DNA of 39,330 nt from Streptomyces bicolor (GTDB taxonomy: Bacteria; Actinomycetota; Actinomycetes; Streptomycetales; Streptomycetaceae). Positions within the stretch are counted from its first letter, which is position 1. The number at the start of each line of letters is the position of its first letter. Where the stretch lies: NCBI RefSeq assembly GCF_000719285.1, contig NZ_JOFS01000051.1, positions 1 to 39,330 of the forward strand, in the 5' to 3' direction. The position numbers and the translations under genes were made by a program. The notes beneath the pieces are model-generated. The model was not told the DNA's origin and searched no databases. It was given only the letters and a program-made list of their open reading frames with translations. This document shows, in pieces, positions 16,328 through 25,110 of the stretch.

Positions 16328-18082
16328 ATGGAACGTCCTCGCATATGGCGGGCCTGCCTCCTGTGGGCCGTCCTCGTGTCGCCCGCGCTGACGGCCGACC
16401 GGCTCGGGATGAACGAGCCGCGTGCCGTGTGGCAGCAGGTGGCCGGGGCGGTCGTACTCGCGGCTGCGGTCGCCGTGGCCCAGCGGCAGCCCTTGGCCGC
16501 CTTCGCGCTGACGGCCGTACTGGGCCTGGCCGCCGCCCCCGCCCTCTTCACCGTCTCCTACGGCCCGGCCCTCGGCGTCTTCGCGCTGCTGCTCGGTCTG
16601 CGTGCGGCGCGGGTGCGCCCGGCGTTGGTCGTCTTCGGGGCCGTCGGCTGTCTCGGGACGGCGCGGATCGCGCTGTTCGGGGTCGATCCGGCGCCGGAAG
16701 GGGTGGTGCTGACGGGCACATTGCTCTTCGGCTGCGTGTTCCCCTGGCTCGGCGGCCGGTACTGGCGGCAGAGCCGTCAGCTGGCCGAGGCCGGCTGGAC
16801 GCGGGCCGCGCGGCTCGAGGGTGAGCAGCGCATCGCCGAGGAGCGCGCCCGGCTGCGCGAGCGGGCGCGGATCGCCCAGGACATGCATGACTCGCTGGGG
16901 CATGAGCTGAGCCTGATCGCCCTGCGCGCGGGCGCCCTCCAGGTCGCCCCCGACCTCCCGGACCACCACCGCACCGCCGCGGCCGACCTGCGCGCTGCGG
17001 CCGCCGACGCCACCGAACGCCTGCACCGCATCATCGGCGTCCTGCGGGAGAAGGACGAGCCGGTGTCCCTGACCCCTCCTGGCGAGACCGTCGAGCAACT
17101 CGTGGCGCGGGCCGCGGAGTCGGGGCTGGCGGTGCGGTGGGAGGCGCTGGGAGGCGGTGACGTGGTGTGGCGGACGGAGTCGGTGGGGGCGCAGCTGACG
17201 GGCGCGGTGGGCGGCGGTGCGGTGGCGTGGCCCGCGGAACCGACGCGGGACGGCGCCCGTGGGCACTCCACGGCCCTGGAGCCCGGCGGCATCGCCGAGC
17301 GGGTCGTGTACCGCGTGGTCCGCGAGGCCCTGACCAACGCCGCCCGGCACGCCCCAGGCGCCGAGGTCACCGTGGCGGCGGCCCGGGAGGCCGACGGCGT
17401 CACGGTCACGGTGACCAGCGGACAGGGCTCGGCGGTTGGTGGCGCGCCACCAGGCAGGCAAGGCACGCCGGAGGGACCGCACGCGCCGGACACACCGCAC
17501 GCACCGGCCCACCCCGGCGGCACCGGACTCCAAGCCCTCCGTGCCGCCGTCACCGCGGTCGGCGGCGGCTTCGAGGCCGGTCCGTACGGAGACGGATTCC
17601 GCGTGCGGGCGTACGTCCCCGAGCGGGCCGCCGCCACAGCCGTACGGCCGAACGCGACCGGGGCCTCGGCGCCGTACGCCCCCTTCACCCGCGCCCGTCG
17701 CCGCATCGCGCTCGCCTTCGCGGCCGCCGTCGGCGCGGGCGTCGTGCTCGTCGGCGGGGCGTTCGCCTGGTACGCGTACACGGAGACCCACTCGGTGCTG
17801 TCGCCCGCGGCCTACTCCGAGCTGCGCCTGGGGGCGTCAGCCCACGACCTGGCCGGCGTCCTGCCGGACCGCACCGCGCGGGACGCCCCCGTGGAGCGCG
17901 CGCCCGAGCCGCCCCCGAAAGGCAGCGCCTGCCGGTACTACCGTGCGAGCGGCGAACTCCTCGTCTCCGTCGACCACTTCAGGCTCTGCTTCGACGACGC
18001 GGGGCGGCTGATCGCCAAGACCGTGATCCCCAGGGCCGGTCTGTCCCAACGCCCTTCCACGGATGAGGAGTTCGCACGGTGA
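16328..18082 (+). CDS. NarL-type sensor histidine kinase with extra C-terminal membrane module
   Basis: A 584-residue kinase. Residues 1-145 hold about five hydrophobic helices. The HisKA_3 segment carries His187 in AQDMHDSLGHELS. The ATPase domain has the N box ALTNAARHA (Asn337) and a late G box HPGGTGLQAL, with long Gly/Pro-rich insertions around 278-312 and 370-397. Unusually for this family, a further helix follows at 459-482 (RIALAFAAAVGAGVVLVGGAFAW). It leads to an outer domain of about 100 residues with YSELRLGASAHDLAGVLPD and two Cys (535 and 554). That domain recalls SmpA/BamE-like modules, an inference only. The stop overlaps the response-regulator start by 4 nt. Confidence 0.88.
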   Translation: MERPRIWRACLLWAVLVSPALTADRLGMNEPRAVWQQVAGAVVLAAAVAVAQRQPLAAFALTAVLGLAAAPALFTVSYGPALGVFALLLGLRAARVRPALVVFGAVGCLGTARIALFGVDPAPEGVVLTGTLLFGCVFPWLGGRYWRQSRQLAEAGWTRAARLEGEQRIAEERARLRERARIAQDMHDSLGHELSLIALRAGALQVAPDLPDHHRTAAADLRAAAADATERLHRIIGVLREKDEPVSLTPPGETVEQLVARAAESGLAVRWEALGGGDVVWRTESVGAQLTGAVGGGAVAWPAEPTRDGARGHSTALEPGGIAERVVYRVVREALTNAARHAPGAEVTVAAAREADGVTVTVTSGQGSAVGGAPPGRQGTPEGPHAPDTPHAPAHPGGTGLQALRAAVTAVGGGFEAGPYGDGFRVRAYVPERAAATAVRPNATGASAPYAPFTRARRRIALAFAAAVGAGVVLVGGAFAWYAYTETHSVLSPAAYSELRLGASAHDLAGVLPDRTARDAPVERAPEPPPKGSACRYYRASGELLVSVDHFRLCFDDAGRLIAKTVIPRAGLSQRPSTDEEFAR

Positions 18083-18738
18083 TCCGCGTACTGCTGGCCG
18101 ACGACGAGGCGATGGTGCGGGCCGGTGTGCGCGCCATCCTGGCGAGCGGCGGTGAGACCGAGGTCGTCGCGGAGGCGGGCGACGGGCGCGAGGCGGTCGA
18201 ACTGACCCGCGCGCACCGGCCGGACGTGGCCCTGCTGGACATCCGTATGCCCCGCCTGGACGGACTCGCCGCCGCGGAGGAGATCGTACGGACCGTCCCC
18301 GGTACGGCCGTGGCGATGCTCACCACCTTCTCCGAACAGGCCTACGTGGCCCGCGCCCTCGGCGGCGGCGCGACCGGCTTCCTGCTCAAGTCGGGGGATC
18401 CCTACGAACTGATCGCCGGGGTAAGGGCGGTGGCGGGCGGCGCGGCCTTCCTGTCGCCGAAGGTCGCGCGGTACGTCATCGACGGACTGGGCGGCAGCGA
18501 CGGGCGACTCGGCCGCGAGGCCGCCGCACGCGCGCGCGTGGCCGAGCTCAGCCCGCGCGAGCGCGAGGTGCTCGGGCTGGTCGGCGCGGGCTTTTCCAAC
18601 CCGGAGATCGCCGCCCGGCTGCACCTGGTGGAGGGCACGGTAAAGGCGTATGTGAGCTCGGTGCTCGACCGGTTGGGGGTGCGCAACCGGGTGCAGGCGG
18701 CGATCGTGGCGTACGAGGCGGGGTTGGTGGAGTCGTGA
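18079..18738 (+). CDS. NarL/LuxR-type response regulator
   Basis: A 219-residue regulator with GTG start overlapping the kinase stop (GTGA), so the pair is translationally coupled. The receiver domain (1-120) has DDE at 8-10, the phospho-acceptor Asp54 in ALLDIRMPRLDG, and the Lys of GFLLKSGDP. The LuxR helix-turn-helix is at about 153-215: LSPREREVLGLVGAGFSNPEIAARLHLVEGTVKAYVSSVLDRLGV. It is the partner of the upstream kinase. The targets are unknown; the adjacent PAP2 gene is convergent and not an obvious target. Confidence 0.93.
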   Translation: MIRVLLADDEAMVRAGVRAILASGGETEVVAEAGDGREAVELTRAHRPDVALLDIRMPRLDGLAAAEEIVRTVPGTAVAMLTTFSEQAYVARALGGGATGFLLKSGDPYELIAGVRAVAGGAAFLSPKVARYVIDGLGGSDGRLGREAAARARVAELSPREREVLGLVGAGFSNPEIAARLHLVEGTVKAYVSSVLDRLGVRNRVQAAIVAYEAGLVES

Positions 18739-18762
18739 GGCGGGTTGGGGGAGCGTGGGGGC

Positions 18763-19395
18763 TCAGCGCATCTCGTGCGTCGGGCGACGCTGCGGTCCCG
18801 GGCCCGTGAACCACCGCACGGCAGGCGCCGACGAGGCCCGCATCGCCTCGGCCAGCCGGACCGCCGGAAGGGTGCCGAGCCGTACGGCGGCCGCCGCGAC
18901 GACCGCACCGACGAGGAGACCCGCCACGACGTCACGCGGATAGTGCACCCCGACGAAGACCCGGGAGAAGGCCATCAGCAGGGCCAGTGGAGCCGTCAGC
19001 CGGATCAGCGCGTGCCGGGTCAGGGCCAGGGTCACGGCCGCTGCTCCCGCGATGGTGGCGTGGTTGCTGGGGAAGGACCAGTCGCCGGGCGACGGGCAGG
19101 CGATGAGCGGGGCGGTCGCGTCCGGCACCGCCCGGCACGGACGCTCCTGAGTGACAACGGACTTGAGCACCTCACTGCACACGTAGGCCACAGCCGTGGC
19201 CACAGGTGCAAGGGCCGCGATCGCGAAGTCACGGGCGCTGTCGCCCCTGGCTCGCCACCACGTAGCGGCGAACAGCGCGGCGAACAGCAGCAGTCCGGCC
19301 TCCGTCCATATCTCCGCGGTGTGCTGTACCCACGTTGGGGTGTCGTGGGCGAAGTCGGTGATGTCGCGGTAGAGCTCGGCGTCCTCGAAGTCCAT
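18763..19395 (-). CDS. PAP2-superfamily membrane phosphatase
   Basis: A 210-residue integral membrane phosphatase. All three PAP2 motifs are visible: KSVVTQERP (Lys and Arg of motif 1), SFPSNHATIAG (motif 2, catalytic His), and SRVFVGVHYPRDVVAG (motif 3, with the nucleophilic His). About five or six hydrophobic helices surround them. Such enzymes dephosphorylate lipid phosphates, for example undecaprenyl pyrophosphate or phosphatidic acid, on the outer face of the membrane. The frame is open far upstream, but residues before the ATG at 19395 are not family-like. A TACGGT hexamer is 8 nt upstream, so the mRNA may be leaderless. Confidence 0.9.
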   Translation of the reverse strand: MDFEDAELYRDITDFAHDTPTWVQHTAEIWTEAGLLLFAALFAATWWRARGDSARDFAIAALAPVATAVAYVCSEVLKSVVTQERPCRAVPDATAPLIACPSPGDWSFPSNHATIAGAAAVTLALTRHALIRLTAPLALLMAFSRVFVGVHYPRDVVAGLLVGAVVAAAAVRLGTLPAVRLAEAMRASSAPAVRWFTGPGPQRRPTHEMR

Positions 19396-19403
19396 GGTCA
19401 CGG

Positions 19404-19409
19404 ACCGTA
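19404..19409 (-). promoter_or_regulatory. Candidate -10 of a leaderless promoter (PAP2 gene)
   Basis: TACGGT on the minus strand, 8 nt from the ATG at 19395, without a Shine-Dalgarno sequence. Confidence 0.42.
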
Positions 19410-19495
19410 GGCGGCGGGCCGATACCGTCACATCCTGCGATCGACAGGTGCCGCCCCTGACGGAAGACAGGGGTGGAACGGCCGCCCCCGGGCGG

Positions 19496-19518
19496 TTTCC
19501 GGGATGATGATCCGGAAA
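19496..19518. promoter_or_regulatory. Dyad in the divergent PAP2/anchored-protein region
   Basis: TTTCCGG and CCGGAAA form perfect 7-bp arms around GATGATGAT. It lies between two divergent starts (19395 minus and 19582 plus) and could be a shared operator; its binding protein is unknown. Confidence 0.3.
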
Positions 19519-19568
19519 AGTTGCGGCTCTCGGCGGCGGGTGGAGCAGGCTGACGCACCGATCTCTCG

Positions 19569-19574
19569 TACAGT
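19569..19574 (+). promoter_or_regulatory. Candidate -10 of a leaderless promoter
   Basis: TACAGT lies 7 nt before the GTG at 19582; no ribosome-binding site is visible. Confidence 0.45.
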
Positions 19575-19581
19575 TTGCGCC

Positions 19582-20403
19582 GTGGGATCTCTGCGTAATC
19601 CGGTCGGGCCGCTTCCCTCCTCCATCTACTGGCGACGGAGGGCCGTACTGCTGTCTGTGGTCGCCCTGTTGGCGCTGCTGATCACCTGGGTGCTCGCAAC
19701 GGGTGGCGGCGGCGACAAGAACAACGCCGGCGGGTCGGACGGCAAGAATCCCGCGCCCTCGACGATCACGCCGGGTCCGTCGGGTTCGGGGCCGGCGATC
19801 AGTCAGGCGCCGGGCGGCCGGGACGAGTCGCCCGGCGGCGGGGATTCCGGTGGGTCGGGGTCCGGTGACGGCTCCGGTTCCGGAGACGGCAGCGGGTCCG
19901 GGGACTCCGGCGGGTCGGATGGCTCGGGCAGCGGATCCGCAGGGGGCGGCTCCGGCAGCGGGGTCGGTGTGGACGACACGGTCGCCGACGGCTCCACGAT
20001 GCCCGACTGCATCGCGGGCCAGGTCAAGTTGACGGTGCGGAGCCTGCACAACGCGTACGAGCCGGGCCAGACGCCGGCCCTGCTGCTGACCGCGACGAAC
20101 TCCTCCACCTATGACTGCAAGGTCGATCTCGGTCCGCGGAACGCGGTGGTGACGATCACTCAGGCGGGCGCCGACGACGACTTCTGGTCCTCCGACGACT
20201 GCCCCGAGATCTCCCGCAGCCTGCCCTTCCGGGTGCCCGCCGGTTCGAGCATCACCTACACGGTGAAGTGGGACCGCACCGCGAGCGCCCCGCAGTGCGC
20301 GACACCGGCCGCCGGGACGGCCGAGGCGGGCACGTACCTGGTGGAGGCAAAGACACCGGGCTTCGGCACGGTCCAGACGTCGTTCGTCCTGGAAAACGAC
20401 TAG
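19582..20403 (+). CDS. Membrane-anchored protein with Gly/Ser/Asp linker and outer domain
   Basis: A 273-residue protein with a single N-terminal helix (residues about 21-39, after WRRR) that is not followed by a cleavage site, so it is an anchor. Residues about 45-135 are a Gly/Ser/Asp-rich linker with repeated GSGDG units. The outer domain (about 140-273) has four Cys (PDCIAGQ, YDCKVD, DDCPEI, PQCATP) and reads like an immunoglobulin-like or DUF4232-type fold (VKLTVRSLHNAYEPGQTPALLLTATNSS; SITYTVKWDRT). I infer a cell-surface role, and no activity can be assigned. An upstream ATG at 19504 exists, but the GTG at 19582 fits the -10 and the anchor. It is convergent with disA, 36 nt apart. Confidence 0.78.
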   Translation: MGSLRNPVGPLPSSIYWRRRAVLLSVVALLALLITWVLATGGGGDKNNAGGSDGKNPAPSTITPGPSGSGPAISQAPGGRDESPGGGDSGGSGSGDGSGSGDGSGSGDSGGSDGSGSGSAGGGSGSGVGVDDTVADGSTMPDCIAGQVKLTVRSLHNAYEPGQTPALLLTATNSSTYDCKVDLGPRNAVVTITQAGADDDFWSSDDCPEISRSLPFRVPAGSSITYTVKWDRTASAPQCATPAAGTAEAGTYLVEAKTPGFGTVQTSFVLEND

Positions 20404-20439
20404 CGACGGTTCTCGCGGAGTCGAGTGGCGGCCGTCAAC

Positions 20440-21564
20440 TCAGACGTACCGCTCCAGAATCGAGCTCTCCGCAAGCCGCGAAAGCCCCTCCCGCACACTC
20501 CGCGCCCGCGCCTCGCCGACCCCGTCCACCGTCTGCAAGTCATCCACGCTGGCAGCCAGAAGCTTCTGCAGCCCCCCGAAGTGCTCCACCAGCCGATCGA
20601 TGATCGCCCCCGGCAGCCGCGGCACCTTGGCCAGCAGCCGGAAGCCGCGCGGCGACACCGCCGAGTCCAGCGCCTCGGGCGAGCCCGTGTAACCCAACGC
20701 CCGTGCCACCGTGGAGAGTTCCAGAAGTTCGGCATGGGTGAGGGCGTCCAGCTCGTACAGCGCCTCGTCCACCGTGCGGGACCGCTTGGCCGTCGGCTCG
20801 GGCACGTAGTCGCGCACCACGAGTTCCCGCTCGGGCTCCACGCCCGCGATCAACTCGTCCAGCTGGAGCGCCAGAAGACGCCCGTCGGTGCCCAGCTCCA
20901 CCACGTACTCGGCGATCTCGGTCGCGATCCGGCGCACCATCTCCAGCCGCTGGGCGACCGCCGAGACGTCGCGGACCGTCACCAGGTCCTCGATCTCCAG
21001 CGCTGACAACGTTCCCGCGACCTCGTCCAGGCGGAGCTTGTAGCGCTCCAGGGTGGCCAGGGCCTGGTTGGCGCGGGAGAGGATCGCCGCCGAGTCCTCC
21101 AGGACGCGGCGCTGACCTTCGACGTAGAGCGCGATCAGCCGCATCGACTGGGAGACCGAGACCACCGGGAAGCCGACCTGCTTGCTGACCCGGTCCGCCG
21201 TGCGGTGCCGGGTGCCCGTCTCCTCCGTCGGGATCGTCGCGTCGGGCACGAACTGCACGCCCGCCCGCAGGATCTTCGACAGGTCGGACGACAGCACGAT
21301 GCCGCCGTCGAGCTTGCACAGCTCCCGCAGCCGCGTCGCCGTGAACTCGACATCCAGGACGAATCCGCCCGTACACATCGTCTCTACGGTCTTGTCGAAG
21401 CCGAGCACGATGAGCCCGCCGGTGTTGCCGCGGAGCACTCGCTCCAGCCCGTCGCGCAGTGCCGTGCCAGGAGCCACGGCGCTCAGTGAGGCGCGCATCA
21501 GGCCATCGGAACCGGCACTCCCACCGGACTTTCCGGGAGCTGCTACCCGGTCGTTGGCTGCCAC
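20440..21564 (-). CDS. disA: Diadenylate cyclase DisA (c-di-AMP synthase)
   Basis: A 374-residue DisA, which condenses two ATP to cyclic di-AMP and scans DNA. The N-terminal DAC domain has DGG at 86-88 (DGA in many bacteria, DGG common in actinobacteria as far as I recall) and the RHR motif at 119-121 in GTRHR. A helical spine follows (about 160-290). The C-terminal helix-hairpin-helix domain includes [27 protein letters not shown]. In Streptomyces c-di-AMP controls potassium and osmotic balance and development. The GTG at 21564 has GGAGGAG 4 nt ahead, and the frame upstream is not family-like. It is 81 nt downstream of radA and is probably co-transcribed with it. Confidence 0.95.
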   Translation of the reverse strand: MAANDRVAAPGKSGGSAGSDGLMRASLSAVAPGTALRDGLERVLRGNTGGLIVLGFDKTVETMCTGGFVLDVEFTATRLRELCKLDGGIVLSSDLSKILRAGVQFVPDATIPTEETGTRHRTADRVSKQVGFPVVSVSQSMRLIALYVEGQRRVLEDSAAILSRANQALATLERYKLRLDEVAGTLSALEIEDLVTVRDVSAVAQRLEMVRRIATEIAEYVVELGTDGRLLALQLDELIAGVEPERELVVRDYVPEPTAKRSRTVDEALYELDALTHAELLELSTVARALGYTGSPEALDSAVSPRGFRLLAKVPRLPGAIIDRLVEHFGGLQKLLAASVDDLQTVDGVGEARARSVREGLSRLAESSILERYV

Positions 21565-21645
21565 TGCACTCCTCCGGTCGCAGGTTCTGGGGCGCTCCCG
21601 TTTCGCACACTCGGTTCGTACGGACGGGCGAGACCAGGGCAAAGT

Positions 21646-23055
21646 CTACCGGCGGTCCTCCGCGTCCCGTGGGGCCTCTCGGCGACGCGAACGCGGAAGG
21701 ACCCGGAGGGCGTCCCCTATGTCGGCCACTTCCAGCACCTTCATGCCGGGAGGGATCTTGCCCGGGTCGCCCGGTACGAGCGCGTGCGTGAAGCCCAGCC
21801 GGTGCGCCTCGGCCAGCCTGCGCTGCACGCCCGTGACCCGTCTGACCTCGCCCGCGAGGCCCACCTCGCCGATCGCGACGAGGTTCTTCGGGAGCGGGGT
21901 GTCACTGGCGGCGGAGGCCAGGGCGAGGGCGACGGCGAGGTCGGCCGCGGGCTCCGACAGCTTCACTCCGCCGACCGTCGCGGAGTAGATGTCCCGCTTG
22001 CCGAGCGCGCTGATCCTGCCCCGCTGCTCAAGCACGGCCAGCATCATCGAGACGCGCGAGGTCTCCAGACCGGACGTGGTGCGGCGGGGTGAGGGGATCT
22101 GCGAGTCGACCGTCAGCGCCTGGACTTCGGCGACCAAGGGGCGGCGGCCCTCCAGGGTGACCGTCAGACAGGTACCCGGGACCGGTTCGTCACGACGGGT
22201 CAGGAAAAGTCCGCTTGGGTCGGCAAGGCCCATGATGCCCTCATCGTGCAGTTCGAAGCAGCCGACCTCGTCCGTCGCGCCGTAGCGGTTCTTGACACCG
22301 CGGACGAGACGCAGGCGCGCGTGCCGGTCGCCCTCGAAGCTGAGCACCACGTCCACGAGGTGTTCGAGGAGGCGGGGTCCGGCGATGGCGCCGTCCTTCG
22401 TGACGTGGCCCACAAGCAGCGTGGACATGCCGCGTTCCTTCGAGGCCCGGATCAGGGCGCCGGCCACCTCTCGGACCTGCGCCATGCCGCCGGGCGCACC
22501 GTCGATCTCCGGGGAGGCCACCGTCTGTACCGAGTCGAGGATGAGCAGCGAGGGCTTCACCGCGTCCAAGTGGCCCAGCACGGCGGCCAGATCGGTCTCG
22601 GCGGCGAGATAGAGATGGTCGTCCAGGGCGCCGATGCGGTCGGCGCGCAGCCGGACCTGGCTGGCCGACTCCTCACCGGTGACGTACAAGGTGCGGTGCT
22701 CGTCGCTCGCCGACTTGGCCGCCACGTCGAGCAGCAGGGTGGACTTGCCGACACCGGGCTCGCCCGCGAGGAGCACCACCGCGCCGGGCACCAGTCCGCC
22801 GCCGAGGACCCGGTCCAGCTCGGGCACGCCGGTGGACCGCGCGGTCGCCTGCCGGCCGTCGACCTGCCCGATGGGCAGCGCGGACGACGTCACCCGGCCC
22901 GGTGCCGTCGTACGGACCGCGGGCGCGCCGTACTCCTCGACCGTCCCCCACGCCTGGCACTCGGGGCAGCGGCCGAGCCACTTGGCCGTCTGCCAGCCGC
23001 ACTCCGTGCAGCGGTAGGACGGGCGGTCCTTCGTGGTCTTGGTACGGGCAGCCAT
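21646..23055 (-). CDS. radA: DNA repair protein RadA
   Basis: A 469-residue RadA (Sms), a RecA-like branch-migration ATPase used in recombinational repair. The N-terminal zinc finger has Cys16, 19, 30 and 33. Walker A is GEPGVGKST (98-106). The KNRYG motif that replaces part of RecA is in GVKNRYGATDE. A Lon-like C-terminal domain includes SATVGGVKLSEPAADLAVALALASA. The ATG at 23055 begins the zinc-finger domain. A TACGGT hexamer 7 nt upstream suggests a leaderless transcript. It is the first gene of the radA-disA pair, which links repair and c-di-AMP signalling as in Bacillus. Confidence 0.95.
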   Translation of the reverse strand: MAARTKTTKDRPSYRCTECGWQTAKWLGRCPECQAWGTVEEYGAPAVRTTAPGRVTSSALPIGQVDGRQATARSTGVPELDRVLGGGLVPGAVVLLAGEPGVGKSTLLLDVAAKSASDEHRTLYVTGEESASQVRLRADRIGALDDHLYLAAETDLAAVLGHLDAVKPSLLILDSVQTVASPEIDGAPGGMAQVREVAGALIRASKERGMSTLLVGHVTKDGAIAGPRLLEHLVDVVLSFEGDRHARLRLVRGVKNRYGATDEVGCFELHDEGIMGLADPSGLFLTRRDEPVPGTCLTVTLEGRRPLVAEVQALTVDSQIPSPRRTTSGLETSRVSMMLAVLEQRGRISALGKRDIYSATVGGVKLSEPAADLAVALALASAASDTPLPKNLVAIGEVGLAGEVRRVTGVQRRLAEAHRLGFTHALVPGDPGKIPPGMKVLEVADIGDALRVLPRSRRREAPRDAEDRR

Positions 23056-23062
23056 GCGAAGA

Positions 23063-23068
23063 ACCGTA
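23063..23068 (-). promoter_or_regulatory. Candidate -10 of a leaderless promoter (radA)
   Basis: TACGGT on the minus strand, 7 nt from the ATG at 23055; no Shine-Dalgarno sequence. Confidence 0.45.
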
Positions 23069-23259
23069 ACCGAGCCCACTGACAACGCCGTACGGCCGCA
23101 CGCCCGGGCCGTTCTCGCGGTCGCCGCAGCCACCCCCACAGGGCCGTCTCGTCATGCACAGGCCACGAAATCCAGGGTTCCTGTCCCCGATTGAGGGATC
23201 GTTTCACCCGTATGGATTAAAAGAGCTCAAGCGGGGAGAAGGCGCCACCGCGAGCCCCC

Positions 23260-23265
23260 TACGGT
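23260..23265 (+). promoter_or_regulatory. Candidate -10 of a leaderless promoter
   Basis: TACGGT lies 6 nt before the ATG at 23272. An alternative promoter with a leader (TTGAGG at 23191 and GATTAA at 23215, 18 nt apart) is weaker. Confidence 0.4.
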
Positions 23266-23271
23266 CCACGA

Positions 23272-25044
23272 ATGATGAGCAGCAGTCCGCAAACCTCGAC
23301 CCGCACCGCCGGCGCCCATCGAGCGCGCCGGGAGGCGCGTGATCGCGCGGCGACGCGTACGTCGGCGCAGCGGCCGCCCGCGCGCTACGAGCCGTACCTG
23401 GACGGGCTGTTCACCTACTGCCTGTCCGTCCTGTGCGACCACGACGCCGCGACCGCCGCCCTCGGCGACGCCCTCGCGCTCGCCGAGCGGCGCGGCCAGC
23501 GCGTGCCGGAGTCCGCCGCCGACCGGCGGCCCTGGCTGTACGCGCTGGCCCGGTGGGCGTGCCTGCGCAAGCTGGCCGAGGCCAAGCAGAAACGTCAGAG
23601 CAGCCATGCGGCGGGCCGGCACGGCGCCCACCGGCAGCCGGGGACGAAGGCCGCGGGGCCGTCCGTCTCCGAGGAGGTCCAGGAGCAGCGGCGCGGTGAA
23701 CTCGCCCTGCTCGCCTGGCCGGAGGCCGCGGGCACCACGCCGGAGCAGCGCGAGGCCCTCGAACTCGCCGTACGCCACCACCTCGCCGCCCACGAGGTCG
23801 CCGCCGTCCTCGGCATGGACCTGGCCGCCGCCCGCGACCTGCTCGCCTCCGCCGCCTGCGAGGTCGAGCGCACGCGCGCGGCCCTCGCCGTCGTGGAGAC
23901 CGGCGCCTGTCCGAGCGTCGCCCGCCTCGCCGGCGACAACCAGCTGGTGCTCAGCACGGTCCTGCGCCGTGAACTCGTCCGGCACGTCGACGACTGTCCC
24001 CGCTGCCGCCGCACCGCCGAGCGCGCGATCCCCGGCCGGTGGCCCGGCGCGACCGTCACCCCCGCCGAGCTGCCCGTCCTGGAGGCCCCCCGCGCGGCCC
24101 TGCACCGGGCCCTGACGCACCACTCACGCGCGCGGGGCGCCGCTGTGCCGCGCTTCGACCGGCGTGGTTTCCCCATGGACCCCAAGGACCGTGCCGCCCG
24201 CCGGGACCGGCTGCGCGCGCGTGCCGTCACCACGACCGTCGTCGCCACCGTCGTCGCCGCCCCGGTCCTCGCCCTGTGGGCCGCCTACCGGGGCACCCCG
24301 ACCGGCGAGGGCGCGGGCGGCCACTCGGCCAGCGCCAGCGAGGCGCACGGCCCCGGCACCCTCGACGGCGAGACGGCGGACGGCGGCTATGAGAACGCCG
24401 GCAACGCGAGCCCCGATCGCGGCTTCGGCGACCGTGCCGAACCGGACGTCCTCGTGGAGGTCATCGGCGTCAGCGGCGCGGGCGGGAGGAACGCCGGGCA
24501 ACTGCAGGTGTCGGCCGGCAACAGCGGCGACACCACGCTCGTCACCCTGACGGCGACGGGGCGCACGCCGGTGCGCTGGTCCGCGACCACCGGCGCGCAC
24601 TGGCTCTATCTGAGCCGGTCGACGGGAACGCTGGCGCCCGGCGAGTCGTTGACGATCAAGGTGTACGTCGACCCTCTGCGCGAGCCGTCCGGGCACTGGA
24701 GCGCGCGTGTGGCGATCTCACCCGCCGGCGCCGTCGTCTCCATCGAGGGTTACGGCACCGCCTCCAGCCCTTCCGGCCCGGGACACGGCCCAGGACCCGG
24801 CCCGGACCCGTATCCCACCGATCCCAGCCAACCCGGCAACCCGACCGACCCCCCGCCCTCGTCCCCCGGGCCCGATCCGACGCCGACGACCTCGGCTCCG
24901 CCCGACCCCATGCCCAGCGAGCCGCCGCCCTCGTCGCCCGATCCGTCGCCCACGACCGGCGACCCGTCGCCGTCCGGCCCGTCCGACCCGGGGAGCTCGC
25001 CGCCGCCCAGCGGCAGCGGCGAACCGAGCCCGTCGGCGTCGTAG
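23272..25044 (+). CDS. Sigma-like / zinc-finger / transmembrane / BACON-domain fusion protein
   Basis: A 590-residue multidomain protein. Residues about 38-215 resemble an ECF sigma factor: a region-2-like ARYEPYLDGLFTYCLSVLCDHDAATAALGDALALAERR and a region-4-like EQREALELAVRHHLAAHEVAAVLGMDLAAARDLLASA. Next is a zinc-finger anti-sigma signature His238-x3-Cys242-x2-Cys245 (RHVDDCPRCRR). A membrane helix lies at about 319-340. The outer part has a BACON-like beta-sandwich (about 389-497; HWLYLSRSTGTLAPGESLTIKVYVD) and a Pro/Ser/Asp-rich tail to the end. Domain order suggests a sensor with sigma-like and anti-sigma-like parts on one chain; this function is inference. It is divergent from radA, and a second ATG at 23275 is equally possible as start. 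Confidence 0.83.
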   Translation: MMSSSPQTSTRTAGAHRARREARDRAATRTSAQRPPARYEPYLDGLFTYCLSVLCDHDAATAALGDALALAERRGQRVPESAADRRPWLYALARWACLRKLAEAKQKRQSSHAAGRHGAHRQPGTKAAGPSVSEEVQEQRRGELALLAWPEAAGTTPEQREALELAVRHHLAAHEVAAVLGMDLAAARDLLASAACEVERTRAALAVVETGACPSVARLAGDNQLVLSTVLRRELVRHVDDCPRCRRTAERAIPGRWPGATVTPAELPVLEAPRAALHRALTHHSRARGAAVPRFDRRGFPMDPKDRAARRDRLRARAVTTTVVATVVAAPVLALWAAYRGTPTGEGAGGHSASASEAHGPGTLDGETADGGYENAGNASPDRGFGDRAEPDVLVEVIGVSGAGGRNAGQLQVSAGNSGDTTLVTLTATGRTPVRWSATTGAHWLYLSRSTGTLAPGESLTIKVYVDPLREPSGHWSARVAISPAGAVVSIEGYGTASSPSGPGHGPGPGPDPYPTDPSQPGNPTDPPPSSPGPDPTPTTSAPPDPMPSEPPPSSPDPSPTTGDPSPSGPSDPGSSPPPSGSGEPSPSAS

Positions 25045-25056
25045 CGCACCGGTCCC

Positions 25057-25070
25057 GTGGGCTCGCCCAC
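25057..25070. terminator. Short hairpin between convergent genes
   Basis: GTGGGC-TC-GCCCAC, perfect 6-bp arms, 13 nt after the BACON-fusion stop and 41 nt before the end of the convergent Cys-rich gene. There is no T-run, so its activity is uncertain. Confidence 0.45.
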
Positions 25071-25110
25071 ATCGGCTGTCCTGGTCGCCGGTCTCCCGAC
25101 CGACGCTCTG

